From contig NZ_CM001398.1 of assembly GCF_000241055.1 (NCBI RefSeq), forward strand, positions 655,190 to 719,189: a DNA stretch of 64,000 bases. Reading direction: 5' to 3'. Position numbers and translations under genes: made by a program. The notes beneath the pieces were generated by a model. The model searched no databases, was not told the origin of the DNA, and saw nothing but the letters and a program-made list of their open reading frames with translations. This document shows, piece after piece, positions 1-7,986 of this stretch. How positions within the stretch are numbered: position 1 is the stretch's first letter; each line of letters opens with the position of its first letter. The stretch comes from Oenococcus kitaharae DSM 17330 (GTDB lineage: Bacteria > Bacillota > Bacilli > Lactobacillales > Lactobacillaceae).

Positions 1-699
1 AGGGCGGGGCTTTTTATTTTTCACAGGGTAGTTCAGTTCAACGCCGTCAATGTAGGCTTGATTAAAGGCCTTAACAGGCGAGTGGTCTGAATCTGGATTG
101 GCTGCAGTCATATAGCTGGAACCTAAATCCATAATGGCTTGGTTGAAATCGCCAGGGCGTTCTTGAGAGATAATTTTGCTGATAACTTGTTCGAAAATTT
201 TGCGTGTTTGCGGCTTGCTGATTTCATCATCAATTTCTAACAAGCGCGAGAAAACGCGAAAAGCATTGCCATCGACTGCTGGGACTGGCTGATTAAAAGC
301 GATACTCGCGATGGCACCAGCCGTATAAGGCCCGATGCCGGCCAACTTTTGCAACTCAGCAATATCACGCGGCCAGACATTGTCATAATCCTGGACAATT
401 TGCCTAGCCGCTTTCTGCAAGTTTCGGGCACGTGAATAATAGCCTAGTCCCTCCCAGGCTTTCATTAATCTGCCTTCATCTGCGTTGGCTAAATCAGCCA
501 CACTCGGAAATTCACCCATAAAACGCTCGTAATAAGGAATGACCGTATGGACTTGCGTCTGCTGGAGCATGATTTCTGAAATCCAGACATGATAGGGGTC
601 ATGGTCCCGCCGCCAGGGCAGATCGCGTTTGTTATGATCGTACCAATCTAATAATGTTTTTTGAAAAGCATGAATTTTGCTTTCTGGCCACTCAATCAT
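1..699 (-). CDS. mutY: A/G-specific adenine glycosylase MutY, 3' end outside window
   Basis: Base-excision repair glycosylase that removes adenine mispaired with 8-oxoguanine. The open frame runs 233 codons to the window edge without a stop. Visible landmarks are the LPWRR segment near residues 27-31, the SEIMLQQTQV helix (catalytic Glu42), the helix-hairpin-helix LAGIGPYTAG (119-128) and the VDGN motif with catalytic Asp143. The region that normally carries the four Fe-S cysteines (after IMDLG, residues 189-215) has none: it reads SSYMTAANPDSDHSPVK. Cluster-free MutY proteins are known from some lactic acid bacteria. The start is the ATG at 699; an AGGAG lies 12 bases upstream. The C-terminal 8-oxoG recognition domain is not in the window. 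Confidence 0.93.
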   Translation of the reverse strand, partial: MIEWPESKIHAFQKTLLDWYDHNKRDLPWRRDHDPYHVWISEIMLQQTQVHTVIPYYERFMGEFPSVADLANADEGRLMKAWEGLGYYSRARNLQKAARQIVQDYDNVWPRDIAELQKLAGIGPYTAGAIASIAFNQPVPAVDGNAFRVFSRLLEIDDEISKPQTRKIFEQVISKIISQERPGDFNQAIMDLGSSYMTAANPDSDHSPVKAFNQAYIDGVELNYPVKNKKPRP

Positions 700-766
700 G
701 TACTATTGCTGCTCCTATCTCACTCAGACTATATTGTAACGCCCGAAGATTTTTAAAAATTGATAT

Positions 767-806
767 AAAAAAACTGGACTTGCCATTTTTGGCAGATCCA
801 GTTTTT
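767..806 (-). terminator. Terminator of the amino-acid ABC operon
   Basis: An inverted repeat of AAAACTGGA/TCCAGTTTT with an inner TTGCCA/TGGCA pairing lies directly after the ATPase stop codon and is flanked by A/T runs on both sides. It can work in both directions, but no plus-strand gene ends here. Confidence 0.8.
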
Positions 807-810
807 GAAA

Positions 811-1557
811 TCACAGTCGTTTCAAATAACGCTGCAAAAATTCTTGCGTCCGCGGATTCTTCGGAGAAGAAAAAATCTGTTCGGCGCTGCCTTGTTCAGC
901 GATCACGCCTTGGTCCATGAAGACGACATGGTCAGAAATATCACGGGCAAAGCCCATTTCATGCGTAACGAGAATCATTGTTAGTCCGGTATGTGCTAGA
1001 TCTTTCATGATATCAAGAATCCCGTCAACCATTTCTGGATCTAGGGCACTAGTCGGCTCATCAAACAAAATCATATCAGGCGACATTGCCAGTGTTCGTG
1101 CGATTGCGACACGTTGTTTTTGCCCACCAGATAGTTGTGCTGGTTTAGCTTTGACATACGGGCCCATACCAACTTTTTCTAATTGAGCCAGTGCATTCTT
1201 CTCAGCCTCAGCAGGACTCTTTTTCAAAACGGTTGTTTGAGCCACAACACAATTTTCCAAAGCATTTAAGTTATTGAAGAGGTTGAACTGTTGGAAGACC
1301 ATACCGACTTTAGCACGATACTGAATACGGTTGAAATTCGGGTCAAGAATATTTTGGCCGTTATAGAGAATTTCACCAGCCGTGGCATCATCCAGCAAAT
1401 TCAAGCATCTCAGTAATGTTGATTTACCGGATCCGGAAGATCCGATGATGGTCATGACCTCACCGCGTTGCACCTGCAAATCAATGTCTTTTAAAACTTC
1501 GTGCTGTCCGAAAGATTTTTTCAAATGTTGAATCGTTAGAATGTTATCTTTTTCCAT
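811..1557 (-). CDS. Amino-acid ABC transporter ATP-binding protein (polar amino-acid type, probably lysine)
   Basis: ATPase that drives the importer encoded just upstream. The 248 residues carry Walker [10 protein letters not shown] (39-47), the signature LSGGQKQR (142-149) and Walker B ILFDEP followed by the D-loop SALD, a normal length for the GlnQ/ArtM family. It starts 6 bases after the stop of the fused receptor-permease gene and is co-transcribed with it. The lysine riboswitch ahead of that gene suggests the substrate is lysine. That is an inference from the regulator, since the ATPase itself gives no specificity. Confidence 0.92.
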   Translation of the reverse strand: MEKDNILTIQHLKKSFGQHEVLKDIDLQVQRGEVMTIIGSSGSGKSTLLRCLNLLDDATAGEILYNGQNILDPNFNRIQYRAKVGMVFQQFNLFNNLNALENCVVAQTTVLKKSPAEAEKNALAQLEKVGMGPYVKAKPAQLSGGQKQRVAIARTLAMSPDMILFDEPTSALDPEMVDGILDIMKDLAHTGLTMILVTHEMGFARDISDHVVFMDQGVIAEQGSAEQIFSSPKNPRTQEFLQRYLKRL

Positions 1558-1563
1558 TTTCGC

Positions 1564-3168
1564 TCACTTTCCGGCAATTTTCGGTGTTGCAATTTGGAAA
1601 TCATTGGTCATTAAATCATAGTTTTTCGGACCATTTAATTTCTTTTCAATCAATCTGAAGATTCGTGTAATCGTGAAGGTCATGATCAGATAGATGAGAG
1701 AAATGGTCAGATAAGTGTGGAAGAACTGGAAGTTCTGTCCGGCAATTGTTGAACCGGTGAAGAACAGTTCTGACACAGAGATGATGCTTAGCACCGATGT
1801 GTCTTTGATGTTCACAATAAATTCATTGGTCACGGCCGGGATACTGTTGCGGACAGCTTGCGGCAGGACAATTTTATTCATTTGCTGAAAATGCGTCATC
1901 CCCAAAGCAGTCGCAGCTTCGAATTGGCCTTGGTCAATTGAGATAATACCGCCACGGATAATTTCGGCCAGATATGCACCTGTATTAATAGAAACAATAA
2001 TCAATGCCGAGGTGGTTCGATCCAAGTTAATGCCGAAGGCTTGAGCGGCGCCGTAATAGAAAACTGCCGCTTGAACGATCATGGGCGTGCCTCTAAAGAC
2101 TTCAATATAGACAGACAGCAGCCAGTTAACGAAATTAATCAGATAACGCTGCAAGCGCTTTTTGGGTGCTGGGATGGTTCTCACAATACCTATCAGCAGC
2201 CCGATAATAAAGCCGACAGCCGTTCCGACAATTGCCAGCAGCAGCGTCATACCAATACCGCGTAGCAGCATGCCACCGTATTGCTGCCAAATATCAATAA
2301 ACCAGTTACCCTGAGAACTTGTCTGCGGCTGCTCTTTAACGGCCTGCTGCATCAGACGTGATTGCTCGCTATTGGGCAATTTGGATAAGACAGAATTGAT
2401 CGTTGCTTTATTCGGATCATTTTTACGCAGGCCGATGGCTTCCTGTGATTCGGTCTTGTCCAGCACAAATCCGCCTTTGCTTGATAAATTAATGTAAGTG
2501 GCATTAGGGTCAGCCACGGCCATACTATATCCTTCCGGTAGTTCGGCTACGTAGCCATCAATCGTGTTGGATTGCAGGGCAACACGCATCGATGAAAAAT
2601 CACGCATGGCTGGTTCTCTGATAGCACCCTTAATCTGTTTGATCAGGTCATATTGAACAGTGCTTAGTTGCCCAGTCAGCTTAGCACCTTTGAAATCCTT
2701 TAAAGTTTTTGCTTTGGCATATTTGCTGTTTTTATTGACAACAATAATCTGTTTGGAGTTGTAATATGCCCGAGTAAAATCAATCGTTTTCTCTCTTTCT
2801 GGTGTCGGCGTCATACCAGCGATAATCGCATCGATTTTTCCAGAAGTCAAAGCTGGCAGCAGGCCATCCCATTCAGTCTTGGCAACTTCGACAGGTCGTC
2901 CCAGACGTTTGGCAATGCGCTTGGAAACTTGCACATCATAGCCGTTAGCATAAAGATTGGATCCTTGAATTGGCACGGCACCATTGCTGGCATCCTGCTG
3001 CGTCCAGTTGAAAGGCGGATAGTTGGCCTCCATACCAACTAAAAAGACTTTCTTTGATTTCTTTGCGGCTTGTGCTTGGCTGCTAGGAAAAGTTCCTGCA
3101 GCTATCACGAATACGGCAAAGAGCAGACCGATTATAGACAGCCAACTTCTTTTCTGTTTCAAATACAT
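1564..3168 (-). CDS. Fused amino-acid substrate-binding protein/permease, probably lysine importer
   Basis: One 534-residue polypeptide combines the extracellular receptor and membrane channel of a polar amino-acid ABC importer, a fusion common in lactic acid bacteria. Residues 1-34 form a signal/anchor segment. About 40-270 is the type-3 solute-binding domain (GMEANYPPFNW near its start). About 295-520 is the HisM-type permease with the EAATALGMTHFQQM cytoplasmic loop that contacts the ATPase. The start has a GGAGA ribosome-binding site six bases upstream. Transcription reads through a lysine riboswitch and intrinsic terminator, so lysine is the likely main substrate. Arginine or histidine cannot be excluded from the protein. 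Confidence 0.9.
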   Translation of the reverse strand: MYLKQKRSWLSIIGLLFAVFVIAAGTFPSSQAQAAKKSKKVFLVGMEANYPPFNWTQQDASNGAVPIQGSNLYANGYDVQVSKRIAKRLGRPVEVAKTEWDGLLPALTSGKIDAIIAGMTPTPEREKTIDFTRAYYNSKQIIVVNKNSKYAKAKTLKDFKGAKLTGQLSTVQYDLIKQIKGAIREPAMRDFSSMRVALQSNTIDGYVAELPEGYSMAVADPNATYINLSSKGGFVLDKTESQEAIGLRKNDPNKATINSVLSKLPNSEQSRLMQQAVKEQPQTSSQGNWFIDIWQQYGGMLLRGIGMTLLLAIVGTAVGFIIGLLIGIVRTIPAPKKRLQRYLINFVNWLLSVYIEVFRGTPMIVQAAVFYYGAAQAFGINLDRTTSALIIVSINTGAYLAEIIRGGIISIDQGQFEAATALGMTHFQQMNKIVLPQAVRNSIPAVTNEFIVNIKDTSVLSIISVSELFFTGSTIAGQNFQFFHTYLTISLIYLIMTFTITRIFRLIEKKLNGPKNYDLMTNDFQIATPKIAGK

Positions 3169-3196
3169 TTTCTCTCCTTCATCAAACCTGCAACGA

Positions 3197-3233
3197 CAAA
3201 AAACCTCTATTAATAACAGAGATTAATAGAGGT
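3197..3233 (-). terminator. Riboswitch-controlled attenuator terminator
   Basis: Perfect 12-bp stem (ACCTCTATTAAT with ATTAATAGAGGT, 7-base loop) followed on the minus strand by TTTTTT, about 30 bases before the importer start codon. The CTATTAAT of the terminator 5' arm recurs in the 3' arm of riboswitch helix P1. The two copies can compete for the same ATTAATAG, which fits a lysine-OFF transcription switch. Confidence 0.88.
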
Positions 3234-3267
3234 AAAAGGTATTTTAAATTAAGAAGATAAGATTCCC

Positions 3268-3437
3268 AATTAATAGCACCCCCTAGGTGATCCTAGGACA
3301 GTCCATGCAGTCTTTCCACATGGCCCAACAAAGATCAAATGACAGGTTCAATCTTGTTTCGGCGGCGATCCTTACAATTGCATCAACGCTTTTGTCTGCT
3401 CAGCAATTTTCGTGATAACCGCGCCTCTATTTTATTG
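3268..3437 (-). ncRNA. Lysine riboswitch (L-box) aptamer
   Basis: Read on the minus strand, the leader shows the L-box order. P1 is CAATAAAATAG pairing with CTATTAATTG. The conserved AGAGGCGCGG follows, then a stem AATTGC/GCAATT, the core GATCGCCGCCGAAAC, a stem CAAGAT/ATCTTTG, then GGGCCATG with CATGG and ACTGTC, the hairpin CCTAGG/CCTAGG and the closing GGGGGTGCTAT. These match lysine riboswitch core elements and not a T-box, whose GGGTGGNACCGCG is absent. It precedes a terminator and an amino-acid importer gene. Bound lysine should stabilise P1 and stop transcription. Confidence 0.88.
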
Positions 3438-3457
3438 CGGTTACTAGATTCCTATGC

Positions 3458-3486
3458 AGTATATTATGGAAACCAACACAAGTCAA
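3458..3486 (-). promoter_or_regulatory. SigA promoter of the lysine-riboswitch transcript
   Basis: Minus strand TTGACT (-35), 17-bp spacer, TATACT (-10). The predicted start lies a few bases before the riboswitch P1 helix. Confidence 0.82.
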
Positions 3487-3538
3487 ATTTGTCAGTTGAT
3501 ACAGTCTGCTTAAAGTTGCAGAAAGTTGCCAAAAACGT

Positions 3539-3566
3539 TTGACCTTTCCTGACTATTGTTTATCAT
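3539..3566 (+). promoter_or_regulatory. Putative SigA promoter of the small acidic protein gene
   Basis: TTGACC, 16-bp spacer, TATCAT, about 24 bases before the ATG at 3590. The -35 is good and the -10 moderate. Confidence 0.6.
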
Positions 3567-3589
3567 ATGAGTTGTAAGAGGTGAACAAA

Positions 3590-3877
3590 ATGGCATTAGA
3601 AGAAGCCGAAGCAGAAAAACTGAACATTGAAGGTTTGTCCGTTATGTTAGCCAAGAATATTGACGCATTCAATGCGGATGAAGACAAAAATGTGGAAAGG
3701 TACTTGCTTAAGTCAATTTATGATAATACAGGTGTTCATAAGTCTGAAAAGATTGACGAATATCCTAAAGTTGACATGAAAAAGGTTGCTAGCCGGATTG
3801 ATGAGCTGGCCAGAGATGAATCACAGGATCCTAAGAAAACATTTGATGATTTGCGGACTTGGGCAAAGGTTAAATAA
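3590..3877 (+). CDS. Conserved-looking small acidic cytosolic protein, function unknown
   Basis: I do not recognise this 95-residue protein. The ATG at 3590 is preferred over an in-frame GTG at 3581 because AGAGGTGA lies 5-8 bases before the ATG. It has no signal peptide or membrane segment. It is rich in Glu, Asp and Lys and looks all-helical (IDELARDESQDPKKTFDDLRTWAKV at the C-terminus, shown as two pieces: IDELARDESQ and KTFDDLRTWAKV). The size and helical character resemble small immunity-type proteins of lactic acid bacteria, but no motif supports that. It is monocistronic, with its own promoter and a terminator immediately after. Confidence 0.75.
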   Translation: MALEEAEAEKLNIEGLSVMLAKNIDAFNADEDKNVERYLLKSIYDNTGVHKSEKIDEYPKVDMKKVASRIDELARDESQDPKKTFDDLRTWAKVK

Positions 3878-3893
3878 TTTAAAAAAATATGAT

Positions 3894-3925
3894 AAAAAGA
3901 GCATCAGTTAAAGGTGCTCTTTTTA
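3894..3925. terminator. Bidirectional terminator between convergent genes
   Basis: AAAAAGAGCA/TGCTCTTTTT stem with an 11-base loop and T/A runs on both sides. It serves the small acidic protein gene (plus) and overlaps the stop codon of the Ni/Co permease (minus). Confidence 0.85.
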
Positions 3926-4921
3926 TTTATCATATTTATCTAATGAAAACAATCGCCAAAAAATAATGGCAGCAGCCCAAGTGCAGGCAAACAGCAGTAC
4001 TAAGGCGATACCCATTTTATTGAAATCTAGTTGGCTGATCCAACTGGCCGTTGCATTGTGCCAGTGGAAGACCACACTGATAGATTGATAAAGGTCAATC
4101 AGCCCGATTGTCAGGGCTGAAATTACTGAGATAGTTGTGATGACGAGGTTGTAATACAGTTTTCTAAAAGGTGATGAAAAAACCCAGCTATAGGCTGTGC
4201 TCATAAAGAGACCGTCGCAGGTATCCATTAAACACATACCAGCTGTGAACATGACTGGAATCGACATAATTGCCATCCAAGGAAGGCCTTTATCAGCGGC
4301 GGCAACTGAAGTAGCCAGCACAGCAACTTGTGTAGCCGAATCAAAGCCCAATCCGAAAATAAAACCCACAATCATTACCTGCCAATTATGATTAATAAGA
4401 CTGAGTGACTTTGTAAAAAGATGATAGATGGGGCCTTCAGTGCCGCGTTTTTTGTTTTCTTCCGAGCTGTGTTTAAAATTCAGCCAAATGGATCTGATAA
4501 TAAACATATTGACAACAGCCAAAACGATCAGCATTGTACCAGCAAGAAAGGTGCCGACAGCTGCACCGAATTGGTTAAGGTCCGGCATTCTCTTTTTGGC
4601 CCATTCCACTAACAATACCGTGATAATGGTCATCATTATCACTACGAGTGAGTGACCAAAAGAAAAGCTGAAGCCGACACCATGTGCATTCTTTTTGTCA
4701 TTTAATAATTTCCGCGTCATATTATCGATAGCGGCAATATGATCAATGTCAAAAGCATGTCGCAAACCAAAAGTGAAAGCCAAAATTGCCAAGGCTAAAA
4801 TAGATGGATACTTGAATGCGTGCGTTAACAGCAAGCCGATGCCCAAGGAAAAAATGAGTAAAACATATAAGCCATAACGAATAAAGTCATGGATAATTGA
4901 GTGATTGATTGTTTTTTTCAA
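3923..4921 (-). CDS. Nickel/cobalt permease, NiCoT family
   Basis: Cytoplasmic-membrane transporter for Ni2+ and/or Co2+. The diagnostic transmembrane-II motif RHAFDIDH (54-61), a variant of RHA(V/F)DADH, is followed by IAAIDN. Further family segments are FSFGHS and the GFDSATQVA stretch; there are about eight hydrophobic helices and 332 residues, the usual length. The open frame extends upstream into nrdG. I chose the TTG at 4921 because TTTGGAG lies 6 bases before it and the upstream extension is low-complexity non-protein-like sequence. It is downstream of nrdDG on the same strand. Metal preference cannot be read from the sequence. Confidence 0.9.
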   Translation of the reverse strand: MKKTINHSIIHDFIRYGLYVLLIFSLGIGLLLTHAFKYPSILALAILAFTFGLRHAFDIDHIAAIDNMTRKLLNDKKNAHGVGFSFSFGHSLVVIMMTIITVLLVEWAKKRMPDLNQFGAAVGTFLAGTMLIVLAVVNMFIIRSIWLNFKHSSEENKKRGTEGPIYHLFTKSLSLINHNWQVMIVGFIFGLGFDSATQVAVLATSVAAADKGLPWMAIMSIPVMFTAGMCLMDTCDGLFMSTAYSWVFSSPFRKLYYNLVITTISVISALTIGLIDLYQSISVVFHWHNATASWISQLDFNKMGIALVLLFACTWAAAIIFWRLFSLDKYDK

Positions 4922-4994
4922 CGGAAACTCCAAAAAAAGAAAATAAAAAACAAAACAATTGAAACAGTTATTGCTTTGTTTCGGGATACTAATG

Positions 4995-5567
4995 TTAACG
5001 AAGCAGTTTGCTCCAAATAACCACCTTGTGCTGCTGCAATGATTTTGGTACATCGATGATGCGCTGATTAGCACTGCCGCGGAATTGCAGGGTCAGGTCC
5101 TTTTGAGATTCGAGAAAACGGCCATCGATCAGCATATCCAAGTAACTTAAGAGCTCTAATTTATCGTCTGATTCCTGCATCAGTTCGTCCCATTTGTAAC
5201 CGGTCCAAGACCAGATATCTCTGTCATGGCCGAATTCTTTCCGAATCCGTTTGCAAAGCTTAATCGTGACGCCTGTATTTAAGAAAGGTTCGCCACCCAG
5301 TAACGTCAGGCCTTGGACATAAGGCTGGGACATATCTTTAACGATCTGATCTTCTAATTCTTGTGTGTAGGGATGGCCGTAATGGAAGTTTTGTGCGACG
5401 GCATTGTAACAACCAGGGCAGTTGAACAGACAGCCTGAGACATACAAACTGCAGCGAACACCTTCCCCGTCAACCATATTAAAGGGTTTGTAAGAAGCGA
5501 TGTAGCCTAGGCTATGATCCTTTGAGAGCCATTCTTTAGGTTTTGGATTCTTCGGACCGACTGTCAT
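4995..5567 (-). CDS. nrdG: Anaerobic ribonucleotide reductase activating protein NrdG
   Basis: Radical-SAM activase that places the glycyl radical on NrdD under anaerobic conditions. The cluster motif is CLFNCPGC (Cys46, Cys50, Cys53), followed by the family segment LTLLGGEPFLN near residues 108-118. The length of 190 is normal. The ATG directly abuts the nrdD stop codon (TAA-ATG), with GGGAG inside the end of nrdD as ribosome-binding site, so translation is probably coupled. It needs a 4Fe-4S cluster, presumably supplied by the SUF operon next door. Confidence 0.95.
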   Translation of the reverse strand: MTVGPKNPKPKEWLSKDHSLGYIASYKPFNMVDGEGVRCSLYVSGCLFNCPGCYNAVAQNFHYGHPYTQELEDQIVKDMSQPYVQGLTLLGGEPFLNTGVTIKLCKRIRKEFGHDRDIWSWTGYKWDELMQESDDKLELLSYLDMLIDGRFLESQKDLTLQFRGSANQRIIDVPKSLQQHKVVIWSKLLR

Positions 5568-7736
5568 TTAATCAAGGCTCCCTAAAGTCATATTCTTAAC
5601 ACGGGATGCGATTTCCTTATGGCGGCCGTGAACCATTGGCCGTTTTTGCGGATTGCCCAGATAGCCGCAGGTTCTTTTAACAACATCACAAGTGTCTGGG
5701 TCGCGGTTCCCGCAGACTGGGCATTCAAAGCCCTTAGCGGTTGGCTTGAATTCACCATCAAAACCGCATTTGTAGCAATGATCGATGGAAGTGTTGGTGC
5801 CTAAATAACCGACTTGGTCGTAAGCCCAATCCCACACGGCTTCCAGTGCTTTAGGATTTTGTTTTAAATTCGGATATTCGCAGTAATGGATAAAGCCGCC
5901 AGAAGCGTAGACTGGATAATCCTTTTCGAAAGTTAACTTTTCAAATGGTGTTGGGTTCTTGCGGACATCATAGTGGAAACTGTTCGTATAATATTCCTTC
6001 TCTGTGATATCTGGGATTTTGCCAAAACGATCTTCGTCAAGCTGGCAGAAAGTATCAGTCAGCGACTCGGCTGGTGTTGAATAAAGGCTGAAATGGTAAT
6101 CGTATTCCTTTTCCCAAGCAACGCAGTAATCATGCATCCGTTTAACGATTTCGACTGTGAAATCGTGGGCTGTCTGATTGTGTTCCCATTTTGGCCCGAA
6201 GAAAACTGTTCCGACTTCATATAGGCCGATGTAACCAAGCGAAATAGTCGCGCGGCGATGGGTAAACAGCTGATCGACTGACTCGTTATCCTTCAGTCGT
6301 TTCCCAAAAGCACCAGACTGGTATAAAATCGGGGCGTTTTGCGGCTTGGCCATTTTGGCATGTTCAATTTTATTTAGGAGGGCTTTTTTGGCAATTGCGG
6401 CGCGCTCATTGAAGATTTCCCAAAAAATGGCCATGTTGCCCTTGGATTCAATCGCGATTCTTGGCAGATTAATCGTAACAACGCCCAAGTTCATACGCCC
6501 AGCATTGACTTCTTTGCCATTTTCGTCTTTCCAGCCTTGCAGAAAACTGCGGCAGCCCATCGGTGATTTGAAACTGCCTGTCAGTTCGATGATCTTGTCA
6601 TACATCAAGATGTCCGGGTACATTCTTTTTGTCGAACATTCAATGGCGAGTTCCTTGACATCATAATTAGGGTCACTGGGCTTTAAGTTCAAGCCGCGTT
6701 TCAAAGTGAAAATTAATTTAGGAAAAATGGCTGTACGATGTTGTTTACCCATACCTTCGATACGAATCTGCAGGATGGCTTTTTGAATTTCACGCTCAAT
6801 CCAAGAAGTGCCTAAGCCGAATCCGACCGTCGTGAAGGGCGTCTGGCCTTGAGAAGAAAGTAGTGTGTTGATACCGTATTCCAAAGCCTGCATGGCATCA
6901 TAAATGTCTTTTTTCGTCCGCGATTTGGCAAATGCTTCACGCTGATCAGGTTCAACCCATTTTGCCGCTTCAGCCAAATGCTTCTTATAATTCATCTCGG
7001 CATAAGGTGCCAGCAGTTCATCAGTACGATCCGATGAACATCCGCCATATTGGCTGGAAGCAACGTTAGCAAAAATCTGTACCATTAAAGCTGTGGCCGT
7101 CTCGATAGAATGCGGCGGTGTGACATCGGTATTGCCGATTTCAAAACCATGTGCCAGCATCTCTTTAAAGTCGACCAAACAGCAGTTGGTCATTTCAGTC
7201 ATTGGCGAATAATCCAAATCATGGTAATGAATGTCGCCACGCAAATGAGCTTTAGCAACTGTTTCCGGCATCATTTTTAGTCCCAAAGATTTGCCGACCA
7301 TACCGGCTGTCAGGTCGCGTTGGGTACTAAAAACATTGCTGTCTTTATTAGCGTTTTCGTGGACAATATTATCTTTTTTGCTTAAAAGTTGTTCAAGTTT
7401 GATTCTTGGGTCAACAGCTTCCTCAAATTTTTTTATATCCTGTTGTCGGTAGGCTATGTACTTTTCTGCGGCCTGGTCTAAACCAAGATCACGCAAACTT
7501 GTGATCATAAATGTGCGGATATCGTCCGTTGAGATTTCATTTCTGCCCTCGCAAAAAGCCAGCAGTTTGGCGATAATTTCGTCTGCAGTATCTGACTGTT
7601 CATCGGACAAAATCTGGTCCAATACAAGTCCTATTTTATATAAGTGGAACTTCGTCTTCTCGCCGTCATTTTTAATGACAGCTAGCTTATCCAGCAAGTA
7701 TTTATCTGTCTCTAAGTCAGTTTTTGTTTCTGCCAT
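5568..7736 (-). CDS. nrdD: Anaerobic ribonucleoside-triphosphate reductase NrdD
   Basis: Makes deoxyribonucleotides without oxygen. The 722-residue protein has an N-terminal ATP-cone-like region (about 1-100), a catalytic barrel (NCCLVDFKEML near 180), a C-terminal zinc site (CYKCGFDG...CPVCG) and the glycyl-radical loop RTCGYLGN with Gly691, all where the family has them. Two adjacent ATGs (7739 and 7736) follow AAAGGAG; I take the second for its 5-base spacing. The open frame continues upstream as a hydrophobic stretch that is not part of the family and overlaps the promoter. Confidence 0.95.
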   Translation of the reverse strand: MAETKTDLETDKYLLDKLAVIKNDGEKTKFHLYKIGLVLDQILSDEQSDTADEIIAKLLAFCEGRNEISTDDIRTFMITSLRDLGLDQAAEKYIAYRQQDIKKFEEAVDPRIKLEQLLSKKDNIVHENANKDSNVFSTQRDLTAGMVGKSLGLKMMPETVAKAHLRGDIHYHDLDYSPMTEMTNCCLVDFKEMLAHGFEIGNTDVTPPHSIETATALMVQIFANVASSQYGGCSSDRTDELLAPYAEMNYKKHLAEAAKWVEPDQREAFAKSRTKKDIYDAMQALEYGINTLLSSQGQTPFTTVGFGLGTSWIEREIQKAILQIRIEGMGKQHRTAIFPKLIFTLKRGLNLKPSDPNYDVKELAIECSTKRMYPDILMYDKIIELTGSFKSPMGCRSFLQGWKDENGKEVNAGRMNLGVVTINLPRIAIESKGNMAIFWEIFNERAAIAKKALLNKIEHAKMAKPQNAPILYQSGAFGKRLKDNESVDQLFTHRRATISLGYIGLYEVGTVFFGPKWEHNQTAHDFTVEIVKRMHDYCVAWEKEYDYHFSLYSTPAESLTDTFCQLDEDRFGKIPDITEKEYYTNSFHYDVRKNPTPFEKLTFEKDYPVYASGGFIHYCEYPNLKQNPKALEAVWDWAYDQVGYLGTNTSIDHCYKCGFDGEFKPTAKGFECPVCGNRDPDTCDVVKRTCGYLGNPQKRPMVHGRHKEIASRVKNMTLGSLD

Positions 7737-7767
7737 CATAACTCCTTTGATCGATTTGGTAAGGACT

Positions 7768-7796
7768 ATCGTAAGAGATATCAGGGCAAAAAGCAA
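7768..7796 (-). promoter_or_regulatory. Putative promoter of nrdD-nrdG
   Basis: Minus strand TTGCTT, 17-bp spacer, TACGAT, about 30 bases before the nrdD ATG. I saw no clear pair of NrdR boxes around it. Confidence 0.6.
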
Positions 7797-7986
7797 CAGA
7801 AAAATTGTTACGAAAACAGCTGTAAAAACCACGTAAAGTGACTTCACAAGTATGTGCGACTAACAGTTTGCAATGACTGCCGGCCAAAATACCAATCAAA
7901 AAAATTAATCAATTTTTAACATTGCCCAACAAAAAATAATCGTGTTAGTGTGAGTTAATTATCATAGTCCTAAGGAGCAGAATCGC

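Noticed and set aside
3238-3480. T-box leader before the amino-acid importer
   Set aside because: The T-box core GGGTGGNACCGCG and specifier loop are absent, while lysine riboswitch elements occur in the correct order.
4922-5074. N-terminal extension of the Ni/Co permease overlapping nrdG
   Set aside because: Low-complexity, cysteine- and phenylalanine-rich translation with no ribosome-binding site; TTG 4921 has one.
7737-7847. Hydrophobic N-terminal extension of NrdD (membrane anchor)
   Set aside because: The extension overlaps the likely promoter, lacks a ribosome-binding site and is not part of the family; the start at 7736 has AAAGGAG.
7740-7986. NrdR boxes upstream of nrdD
   Set aside because: No pair of ACACWATATATWGTGT-like sequences with helical spacing was seen.
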